Assembly (NCBI GenBank): GCA_003226295.1
Contig: CP029803.1
Location: 1,048,211 to 1,112,210 of the forward strand
DNA: 64,000 nt
Direction: 5' to 3'
Source: Candidatus Moanabacter tarae
GTDB taxonomy: Bacteria > Verrucomicrobiota > Verrucomicrobiia > Opitutales > UBA2987
Shown: piece after piece, positions 53,486-61,265 of the stretch
Layout: every line of letters begins with the position of its first letter
Position numbering within the stretch: the stretch's first letter is position 1
Program-made: the position numbers and the translations under genes
The notes under the pieces: model-generated
The model's database searches: none
What the model was told of the DNA's origin: nothing
The model's input: only the letters and a program-made list of their open reading frames with translations

Positions 53486-55120
53486 ATGACAGTTGCTGAT
53501 GCTATTGCCAATGCCCTGAAGAAAGAAGGAGTTAAGTATCTTTTCGCCTATCCAGTTAACCCCCTTATTGAGGCTGCTGCTAAATTAGATATCCGGCCAA
53601 TTATTGTCCGACAGGAACGAATAGGGCTTCACATGGCAGATGCTATAGGACGCTTGTCCTCAGGAAAGCAAATTGGGGTCTTCTGTATGCAGCACGGTCC
53701 GGGTACAGAGAACGCATACGGAGGAGTCGCTCAAGCCTACGGCGAGTCCTCTCCAATTCTTGTTCTACCAGCCGGTTACAATCGGGAACTCGCCCATATC
53801 AACCCGAATTTTAGTTCCTATTTGAATTTCCAACACATCACAAAGTCATGCGAAACGCTTATTACCAGCGCTGCGACTGAGGAAGTCATCCGCCGGGCTT
53901 TCACACAAGTTCGTAACGGCCGTCCTGGTCCGGTGTTAGTAGAAATTCCTGTTGATTTATTTGGAGAAGAATTGCCCCAACCCTTCAACTACACCCCGGT
54001 TCCTACAACTCGATCAGCTCCCGATCCGGAAGCGGTAGAAAAAGCTTCCATAGCACTCCTGGAAGCAAAACGGCCTGTCATTTATGCCGGCCAAGGTATT
54101 CATTATGCCCAAGCTTGGGATTCGCTAAAGACCCTAGCAGAACTCCTAGAAGCACCGGTAGCAACCAGCTTGAGTGGAAAAAGTGCTTTCCCTGAAACCC
54201 ATCCTCTATCGCTGGGTGCAGGAGGACTGGCAGTACCCCAGACAGTATTTGATTTTATTAAGAATGCCGATCTCATACTTGGCATCGGCTGCAGTTTTAC
54301 GCGGAGTTCATTCGCCATCCATATTCCATTAGAAAAACCAATAATTCATGCAACGCTGGATCCTTCCGACATTAATAAAGACGTTAAGGTAAGTCAGGCA
54401 TTAGTCGGTGATGCAAACCTCACCCTTAATGCCATAAATCAATGTATCTCAGATCTTCTTCGGGGGAAACCCCGTAAACGCACTAATCAAGTAACGGAAG
54501 AAATCGCAACTATTAGAAAAAGTTGGATGCAACGATGGAAACCAAAACTGACCGACACATCGACACCATTTTCTCCCTACCGAGTAATCCGGGATCTCAT
54601 GCAAACAGTCGATACAGGAAACACTATTATAACTCACGATGCCGGGAGTCCTCGAGATCAGCTTGCCCCATTCTGGGCTAGTTTGGCTCCTCTCTCATAT
54701 ATCGGATGGGGGAAGACCACCCAGTTAGGATACGGCCTAGGTTTGGCCATGGGTGCAAAGCTCGCATGTCCAGATAAGCTTTGCATTAACGTATGGGGAG
54801 ATGCAGCGATCGGATTTACAGGAATGGATTTTGAAACTGCAGTTCGGGAGCGAATACCAATACTCTCAATTTTGTTCAACAACCTCTCTATGGCCATCGA
54901 ACTCAAAATTATGCCTGTCTCTACAGAGAAGTTTCGGAGCACCGATATTTCCGGCAACTATTCACAAATGGCAAATGCCTTCGGGGGTTATGGGGAACGT
55001 ATCGATTTACCCGAGAACATAATTCCAGCCATAAGGCGGGGCATCGAGAAAACCGAAGAAGGGGTACCTGTCCTTCTTGAATTCATGACCAGCAAGGAAG
55101 TCGAAGTTTCAAAGTTTTAG
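53486..55120 (+). CDS. Thiamine diphosphate-dependent enzyme, acetolactate synthase-like
   Basis: 544 residues with the three ThDP domains. Domain 1 has the catalytic Glu E44 in VRQERIGLH; central domain has the Rossmann-like region with ADLILGIGCSF; domain 3 has the ThDP motif as WGDAAIGFT then MDFETAVRERIPIL and the closing NN in LFNNLSMAIEL. The GDG of the standard motif reads GDA. It resembles acetolactate synthase/benzoylformate decarboxylase-type enzymes; oxalyl-CoA decarboxylase is less likely because its active-site sequences do not match. ThDP enzymes act on 2-oxo acids, forming C-C bonds or decarboxylating. Substrate unknown. Confidence 0.82.
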   Translation: MTVADAIANALKKEGVKYLFAYPVNPLIEAAAKLDIRPIIVRQERIGLHMADAIGRLSSGKQIGVFCMQHGPGTENAYGGVAQAYGESSPILVLPAGYNRELAHINPNFSSYLNFQHITKSCETLITSAATEEVIRRAFTQVRNGRPGPVLVEIPVDLFGEELPQPFNYTPVPTTRSAPDPEAVEKASIALLEAKRPVIYAGQGIHYAQAWDSLKTLAELLEAPVATSLSGKSAFPETHPLSLGAGGLAVPQTVFDFIKNADLILGIGCSFTRSSFAIHIPLEKPIIHATLDPSDINKDVKVSQALVGDANLTLNAINQCISDLLRGKPRKRTNQVTEEIATIRKSWMQRWKPKLTDTSTPFSPYRVIRDLMQTVDTGNTIITHDAGSPRDQLAPFWASLAPLSYIGWGKTTQLGYGLGLAMGAKLACPDKLCINVWGDAAIGFTGMDFETAVRERIPILSILFNNLSMAIELKIMPVSTEKFRSTDISGNYSQMANAFGGYGERIDLPENIIPAIRRGIEKTEEGVPVLLEFMTSKEVEVSKF

Positions 55121-55141
55121 TTAGGCTATGAAATGATCGGA

Positions 55142-55504
55142 CTACAATTCTATCGTCTCTCGGTAAGCAGAAGAAAAGGAGATCAGCAAGATCGCCTCGC
55201 CTGATGAAATATTTCGTGCCTTGTGCGGTAGATTAGCGGGCAAATTGATGGAATCGCCTGGTTGCATCTGTATTCTACGTCCTCCTTCAATAAAGTGCTC
55301 AATTCTTCCCTCTAATACTACCAAAATTTCGGAACAATTAGGATGATAGTGTAATGGATTTTCCTCGCCAGCCTTTAGGACACATTTTCCAACTGTCATA
55401 TTGGTCGAATTTCCAAGTTCGGCGTTCGCATACCAAGTCAGACTACCCCAGTCAAAGGGCACCGTCTTTGACTCTCTGCTACGACGTACTGTTGCCTTTT
55501 CCAT
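55142..55504 (-). CDS. Single-domain cupin protein
   Basis: 120 residues, a small beta-barrel with the two cupin motifs: PLHYHPNCSEILVVLEG (two His and a Glu) and GDSINLPANLPHKARN (third His). Cupins of this size bind a metal and act as dioxygenases, isomerases or sensors. ATG at 55504 faces a 227-base non-coding region that includes short inverted repeats (CCAAC/GTTGG at 55543-55561). Convergent with the ThDP enzyme, whose stop is about 20 bases away. Specific role unknown. Confidence 0.8.
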   Translation of the reverse strand: MEKATVRRSRESKTVPFDWGSLTWYANAELGNSTNMTVGKCVLKAGEENPLHYHPNCSEILVVLEGRIEHFIEGGRRIQMQPGDSINLPANLPHKARNISSGEAILLISFSSAYRETIEL

Positions 55505-55731
55505 ACTTTAAATACTCCTGTTCTTCTGAATTTATTTAATCACCAACTACTCCTTTGTTGGATAAATTATCTAATCATAATCTATCTGATGAGATAATCC
55601 TCCGCCTACCTAAACAAGGAAAGTTATTAATGTGAAGCCCAACGATATCAGACTACCGCAATTATCAGGAACATGCATCTTTATTGCCAATCGTGACAAT
55701 GCAATCCTCCGGCAACTTACGAAGTATCTAT

Positions 55732-57495
55732 CTAGCCACCTTGAAGTTCCCAGAGTTTTTTCATTTCTCTCGACGATTTAAGTAACTCCTCCGGTGTACC
55801 AATAGAGTCTACTTTTCCATCCTTCATAACTACGATCTGGTCAGCTCTAAGGAGAGCGGGCCGGCGATGAGAAACAACAATGTAAGTTGCTTTCCGACCC
55901 TTAAATAAACGTGTCCAAAGAACTCTCTCGGTCTCGACATCAAGAGCAGACGAGAGATCATCAAACACAAACAATTCAGCATCCCGAACAAACATCCGTG
56001 CAGCGCCGACCCGCTGAATCTGGCCTCCAGAAAGTTTTACACCTCGTGGGCCAACGATCGTATTGAGACCGTCCGAAAGAGAGAAGACTTCCTCATCCAA
56101 AACACCTTGATAAAGTGCTCTAGATAAATCATCGGGATCATTAGGAAGACCACAGAGAATATTTTCCCGTAAAGATTCACTGAAGAGATTTGGGATTTGG
56201 GAAGTATAGGCACACCTTGGGGGAGTTAGAAAGGTCTTCGGGTCTTTGATCTTATTTCCATTCCATTTTATTAAACCCTTATTAATAGGAAGTGTGCCGA
56301 GAATAGACCGAAGAAGTGTCGTTTTTCCGGAACCTATCTGACCAGTTATTACTGTAAAGGAACCTACAGGTACCCGGAATGAAACATCGGAGATCCCCAT
56401 ATCAGACTCAGGATATGTGTACCCGATCCCTTCTAACGAAAGTTCTTCCAGTGGATTATTCAGATGTGTTTGATTGGGTTCAGGAGGATGCTCAGTCAGA
56501 TAAAGAGGCGCATCATCAATGAGACGCTGTCGAGGAATATCTTCCACGGTATTCGCTATTCGATCGTAAGAAACTCCTGCGCGTTTATGTTGGGCAAGCA
56601 GTGTACCGAGTAAAGAACCGCTCCGCGCAACTTGCCCGATATAGGTTGCAAAGAGGGCCATATCCCCGACGGTGAAACTGCCAGATTTCATTTTCTCAGC
56701 AACCAGGATAAGGATTACACCAGTAGCAATATGCCCTAAATTCGCATTGATCGACTGAAGTAATTCATTGAATATATTATCAACCAATGTCGATCTGCGA
56801 CGTTGATCATTGAGCCCTCTAAAGTGTTTAACCAAATCGACTTCTGCAGTCCCAACCTTAACGGCAAGAACTGATTTAAACATTTCGTTAATAAAGTTCG
56901 TAGCTCTTTCAGTAGCAACACGTTGAGCTATACGGTATTTATGGATAAGCTTGCGACAAGCGTCTACGATGATAACCACACATATGGCGGGAACCAATGT
57001 AATAAGCGTCACACCGAGATCAATGGCAGCCATATAACGAATCGCTAGAACTGCAAAAACCAAATTACCCCACAAGTGAATGTACTGATTTAAATAATGA
57101 ATAATTCCATTGACATCGTCTCGGAGACGATTGGTTACCTCGCCTGATGCTCCAGAGATACGCAAGGAATCCCTGACTTCGAGAATAGCCGAAAGGAGAT
57201 TTCGCCGCAGGAGAGTTTCTATAGAAAACCACCACCTAGGCCAAGTAAGCGCAGAACCGAAAAGCGCAATGCGATCCCCGACTTCAACAACAATAAAGAG
57301 AGCCACAAAAGTGGCCGCCGTAAAACCCGATTCTGCCTGTCCAGTTAGAACATCAAAAAATGCCTTTAATACGAGCCCTGCAAAAAAAGGCGCAATATCG
57401 TCAATTCCTCGAAAAAAAATTGTAGCCAAGAACAGTAGTGGCCGAAACTTTATGAGCCTCCAAGTTACTTTTCGCATTGATGTAGAGGAACTCAT
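55732..57495 (-). CDS. ABC exporter half-transporter, degenerate-site subunit (fused TMD-NBD)
   Basis: 587 residues, N-terminal membrane domain of about six helices then a nucleotide-binding domain. Walker A GQIGSGKTT (about 385-393), signature LSGGQ (488-492), Walker B FVFDD (D512 then D513 where catalytic Glu is normal) and switch His H543. The Asp in place of Glu predicts a low-activity ATP site composed of this Walker A/B with the partner's signature. It is the second gene of a pair, with its ATG overlapping the previous stop by one base. Substrate unknown; a peptide, lipid or drug is typical of such exporters. Confidence 0.86.
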   Translation of the reverse strand: MSSSTSMRKVTWRLIKFRPLLFLATIFFRGIDDIAPFFAGLVLKAFFDVLTGQAESGFTAATFVALFIVVEVGDRIALFGSALTWPRWWFSIETLLRRNLLSAILEVRDSLRISGASGEVTNRLRDDVNGIIHYLNQYIHLWGNLVFAVLAIRYMAAIDLGVTLITLVPAICVVIIVDACRKLIHKYRIAQRVATERATNFINEMFKSVLAVKVGTAEVDLVKHFRGLNDQRRRSTLVDNIFNELLQSINANLGHIATGVILILVAEKMKSGSFTVGDMALFATYIGQVARSGSLLGTLLAQHKRAGVSYDRIANTVEDIPRQRLIDDAPLYLTEHPPEPNQTHLNNPLEELSLEGIGYTYPESDMGISDVSFRVPVGSFTVITGQIGSGKTTLLRSILGTLPINKGLIKWNGNKIKDPKTFLTPPRCAYTSQIPNLFSESLRENILCGLPNDPDDLSRALYQGVLDEEVFSLSDGLNTIVGPRGVKLSGGQIQRVGAARMFVRDAELFVFDDLSSALDVETERVLWTRLFKGRKATYIVVSHRRPALLRADQIVVMKDGKVDSIGTPEELLKSSREMKKLWELQGG

Positions 57496-59264
57496 TAGAT
57501 GAGTTCCTCCGAACCTCTTCTGAGCAAACCGAAGAAGTGAGAGTTCGAGTCTGCTAAGAGCTTAGAACGTTTACCGTGTTCTCGAATGTATCCGTTCTCC
57601 AGGATTAAAATGCGATCAACCTTCTGAACCGTTTCGAGACGGTGAGCAATGATGATTCCTGTCCTATTTTCGAGAAGGCGCTCCACTGCAATGTTTATGG
57701 TTCTTTCAGTAGCTGGATCGAGTCTCGAAGAAGGCTCATCTAGTATAACCAACCCAGGGTCTTTAAGAAAGACTCGCGTAAATGCAAGAAGCTGGGCTTC
57801 TCCTGCCGAAAGACGGGATTTCCTAGAATCGATCTCACTGTCAAGTCCTTCAGGCAGGGAATCATACCAGCGACCAAGACCTAAATCTCTAAGTGCTGTT
57901 ACAATTTTTTCATCCGGTATTCCCTCTTTAAAAAGAGTCAAATTTTTACGTAAATTAGCATTGAAAAGGTGAACATCCTGAGTGACCAATCCAACATTTT
58001 GGCGTAGATCTTCAACTCGCACATCCATTATCGATTGCTGGCCAATCCTAATTTCTCCTTTCTCAATTTCATGAAGTCTAAAGAGCAGGCGTGTGATCGT
58101 CGTTTTTCCGCTACCAGTCCTTCCAAGTAACCCTAGCTTTTCACCCGGTTTGAGAATAAAATCGATATCGTTCAAAACCGGCTCTCCAGAATTATATGAG
58201 AAAGTGACTTGCCTAAACTGGACTCCGAATGGACGGTTCGAATCTAGGATGTGATGACCCGCACCTACTTTCGATGTAATTCGATGAAGTTCCTCGATTC
58301 GTTTGAGACCAGCAGTTGCTCGCTGCAGTTCATTAATCTGCCGACTGATCTGAAATATTGGCTCGTGGAGCATCGAAGTATAATGAACAACCAAAAACAC
58401 ATCTCCTATCGTGAATATGGATGCCTGGTATAGCCAAATACCCATTCCCATTGCTAAAGCAAACCCGAGGACGTACATAAACCCAGTAATGGCTCGCAGC
58501 AGTTCATTCATTAGTTCCGATCTCTTTACCCGACTATAAACGTCACGATTCACACCATGAAAACGGTTCAGTATGTAATTACCCGATCCGCTAGTTCGTA
58601 TGTCTTCGAGACCAAAAATTCGCTCCTCAAGGAAACCGAAGAGACGGGCATAACCTTCTCTCTCTTCTGTATAGATGGGAACCGCAATATTTCTTGTGAG
58701 ATTGAGGATGATTAACGCGACAATTGAAAACAGAGTTAGAGCAAGACCAACTCGCCAATCTTCCAAAAAAACTAGAACAATAACACCGAGAAGCAAAATC
58801 ACACCACCTAGGACTTGAATCAGAAATTGAGAGAAAAAACTCGAAAGTGCGGTGGTATCTCCATCAACTCGTTCCATCATTTCTCCAGGAGTTCTTTGCT
58901 GATGGAAACTCATATCCAATTTCAAACAATGAAGTGCAAGATTGTTACGCATTTCGTTGGTCACACGCCACCCTACATCCTGGCCGAGATAGGAGCCTAC
59001 AATTTGGATAGTCTGTCTCAAAATACCGATACCAATAAAAGCAACTCCCGCCCAAACGAGATATCGAAGGGGGCCATTCATGGTGGCCGTATCTATAAAA
59101 TAGCGGAAAATCTGAGGATTGAGGAGATTGAGGCCGATCGAGACGAGCATGCTCATGACCAAGAATACAACTCGACCTTTGTAAGGCGCTAAGTAGCGTC
59201 CTAAAAGCGAGGCATAATGCCGTAATCTTACTCGGGAATTTAAGTCCAACTCTAGAGGTTTCAT
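57495..59264 (-). CDS. ABC exporter half-transporter, consensus catalytic subunit (fused TMD-NBD)
   Basis: 589 residues. Six-helix exporter domain, then NBD with Walker A GRTGSGKTT (381-389), signature LSAGEAQ (485-491) instead of LSGGQ, Walker B ILDEP with catalytic Glu E510, and switch His H541. The deviant signature would face the degenerate Walker B of the partner, while this subunit's intact Walker B would face the partner's normal signature. The two overlap by TAATG and form a heterodimer. ATG at 59264. Confidence 0.87.
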   Translation of the reverse strand: MKPLELDLNSRVRLRHYASLLGRYLAPYKGRVVFLVMSMLVSIGLNLLNPQIFRYFIDTATMNGPLRYLVWAGVAFIGIGILRQTIQIVGSYLGQDVGWRVTNEMRNNLALHCLKLDMSFHQQRTPGEMMERVDGDTTALSSFFSQFLIQVLGGVILLLGVIVLVFLEDWRVGLALTLFSIVALIILNLTRNIAVPIYTEEREGYARLFGFLEERIFGLEDIRTSGSGNYILNRFHGVNRDVYSRVKRSELMNELLRAITGFMYVLGFALAMGMGIWLYQASIFTIGDVFLVVHYTSMLHEPIFQISRQINELQRATAGLKRIEELHRITSKVGAGHHILDSNRPFGVQFRQVTFSYNSGEPVLNDIDFILKPGEKLGLLGRTGSGKTTITRLLFRLHEIEKGEIRIGQQSIMDVRVEDLRQNVGLVTQDVHLFNANLRKNLTLFKEGIPDEKIVTALRDLGLGRWYDSLPEGLDSEIDSRKSRLSAGEAQLLAFTRVFLKDPGLVILDEPSSRLDPATERTINIAVERLLENRTGIIIAHRLETVQKVDRILILENGYIREHGKRSKLLADSNSHFFGLLRRGSEELI

Positions 59265-59389
59265 TCGAATCCAGACTGAGCTAGAATAACCCTCGTCCGC
59301 TTCTAAAACACATAAAAATTAAGCCTTAAAAATGACAAGCATGTTGATTCGATTTGTCGCATATTCTCAACCTTAACTCTTGTCCCAAG

Positions 59390-59412
59390 GATTAATCTAA
59401 TGATTATTAATC
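59390..59412. promoter_or_regulatory. Inverted repeat upstream of the symporter operon
   Basis: GATTAAT and ATTAATC are separated by nine bases and end eight bases before the ATG at 59421. Possible operator or short hairpin; AT-rich, so chance is not excluded. Confidence 0.25.
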
Positions 59413-59420
59413 AATAGCAT

Positions 59421-59657
59421 ATGAATCAAACATCGAATCCAAAAAATCGCGATCCAGCAGAGAGACCTACCGTCTGGGTAATTTTTTTCATTCTCATCGC
59501 CGGACTAATTCCAATGTGGCCAATGGATGGATTTATCTTTGGAGTTCCTACTTGGGCAGCATTCGCTGTTCTGATGAGTATCGCTCTTAGCCTTTTCGCC
59601 ACCTATATTATCCACCGATTGTGGCCGGAAAACGACGAAGAAGGGTCTAAAGACTAA
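59421..59657 (+). CDS. Small membrane subunit preceding the sodium/solute symporter
   Basis: 78 residues with two hydrophobic segments (about 18-38 and 44-66) joined by a short loop, flanked by polar ends. It lies one base before the symporter ATG on the same strand. Small two-helix proteins encoded immediately ahead of SSS-family symporters are a known arrangement (for example DUF3311-type or YhdT-type partners). It probably assembles with or stabilises the transporter. Family assignment is by topology and position rather than by a diagnostic motif. Confidence 0.65.
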   Translation: MNQTSNPKNRDPAERPTVWVIFFILIAGLIPMWPMDGFIFGVPTWAAFAVLMSIALSLFATYIIHRLWPENDEEGSKD

Positions 59658-59658
59658 C

Positions 59659-61218
59659 ATGAGTTTGATTGAAACTCTTCCATTTGGTCCGGGTGCTCTA
59701 TGGGTAGTAGGTATCTATGTGTTGAGCCTGCTCGGAATTGGTTATCTTGGCTATATTAAAAGACAGGAAGAAAGTCCGAGCGACTTCTATCTAGCCGGCC
59801 GAGAGATGGGATTTCTCGTCCTTCTCCTAACACTATATGCAACACAATACAGTGGCAATACCCTATTCGGATTCAGTGGCGCTGCCTATCGTAACGGACT
59901 AGGATTTCTCGTCTGTCTTCACTTCATGACAGCTATCGTTGTCGCTTACTTGCTTTACGCACCAGCTCTTTTTAAACTCAGCCGCAAGCACAAATTTGTT
60001 ACTCCAGCCGATTTCATTGCTGAACGGTTCAAACATCGAACCCTACAACTCATCGTAACTCTTATTATGTTGTTCGTCCTCTGCAATTTCGTCATTGCAC
60101 AGATGAAAGCATTAGGAACAGCATTTGAAGGAATTTCCCAGGGCCGCATACCAATGTGGATAGGAGTAATCGGACTAGCTATTGTGATGTTAGCTTATGA
60201 AACTTTAGGTGGCATGCGCAGCGTTGCTTGGACCGACGCAATTCAAGGGGTAATACTTTTGATCGGGTTCGCTCTTATTCTGGCTCTAGCTCTAGTTGAA
60301 TTAGGATCCCTTCCCAAAGCAGTAGCAATCCTGGCAAACAATCCAGAAACCGTCCATAAGGTCACTCGACCTGATCCACCCGGATGTCGTTACTGGCTAA
60401 GCTTCATCCTATTAGTCGGATTCGGAGGAGCAATATATCCTCAAGCAATCCAGCGTATTTACGCTGCAGGGAGTATTCGGATTCTTAAAAAGTCTCTCTC
60501 AGTGATGGCATTCATGCCTCTTGCTACAACTCTTGTAGTAGTCACGATTGGGACGCTCATGGCCGCCTACCATCCCGATCTAGGCCGCCAGGTAACAAGC
60601 TTGGAAACGTCTAGCAATGTCAATCTCTCGGAAACCGTTCTTCCACAGTTATGCCTACAAGTAATGCAGAGTTCTATTCTTGGTTATTGGTTGGTCGTTG
60701 TAATTTTCGCGGCTGTTCTCACGGCTATAATGTCCACTGCTGACTCTGCTATCCTTAGTATTAGTTCTATGGTAACCCATGACGTTTACAAACCTTACTT
60801 GAAACCGAATGCAAATGAACGTCATCTGACAATGGTTGGAAGACTAGCGGTCTGGATTTTAATCCTACCATTAGTTTGGATCGCCCTCGAATACAAAGGA
60901 AACCTTATTCGACTTATAGAGATCAAATTTGAGATGTTAATTCAATGCGTCCCGACTTTTTTTCTGGGTTGTTATTGGAGAAGACTAGAAGGACGTACTC
61001 TTGTGATTGGAATAATTGTGGGCTGTCTGATCAGTCTCGGGCTCGCCTTTTCTGGTTCTCTCGGTCTGACCCATCAAAATTACAAAACCCTTTGGGGGTT
61101 TCACTCAGGCATCATCGGTCTGGCCGCCAACCTTCTTATCTGTTCCACAACTTTTCTTCAGAGAAGAGCCTACGTGTTTACTGAAGATCCACCGGACAGC
61201 GATCTCCAAGTTCCTTAA
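59659..61218 (+). CDS. Sodium:solute symporter family (SSS) transporter
   Basis: 519 residues with about thirteen hydrophobic helices. SSS signature elements are seen: the unwound first helix around YLAGREMGF, FGFSGAAYRNG, AYETLGGMRSVAWTDAIQG (SSS motif 1-like), and TAIMSTADSAILSISSMVTHDVYK near the end, the sodium-binding Ser/Ala-rich motif. The family imports carboxylates, sugars, amino acids or pantothenate with sodium. Substrate not evident. The small protein just upstream is likely a partner. Confidence 0.88.
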   Translation: MSLIETLPFGPGALWVVGIYVLSLLGIGYLGYIKRQEESPSDFYLAGREMGFLVLLLTLYATQYSGNTLFGFSGAAYRNGLGFLVCLHFMTAIVVAYLLYAPALFKLSRKHKFVTPADFIAERFKHRTLQLIVTLIMLFVLCNFVIAQMKALGTAFEGISQGRIPMWIGVIGLAIVMLAYETLGGMRSVAWTDAIQGVILLIGFALILALALVELGSLPKAVAILANNPETVHKVTRPDPPGCRYWLSFILLVGFGGAIYPQAIQRIYAAGSIRILKKSLSVMAFMPLATTLVVVTIGTLMAAYHPDLGRQVTSLETSSNVNLSETVLPQLCLQVMQSSILGYWLVVVIFAAVLTAIMSTADSAILSISSMVTHDVYKPYLKPNANERHLTMVGRLAVWILILPLVWIALEYKGNLIRLIEIKFEMLIQCVPTFFLGCYWRRLEGRTLVIGIIVGCLISLGLAFSGSLGLTHQNYKTLWGFHSGIIGLAANLLICSTTFLQRRAYVFTEDPPDSDLQVP

Positions 61219-61265
61219 ACAGAACCTCACATGCTCTGTCTTTTCAGTGGTTGTAGGCATTGAAA

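Noticed and set aside
53486-55120. Oxalyl-CoA decarboxylase, suggested by the oxalyl-CoA synthetase-like ligase nearby
   Set aside because: The N-terminal Glu region and substrate loops look like acetolactate synthase or benzoylformate decarboxylase types, not oxalyl-CoA decarboxylase.
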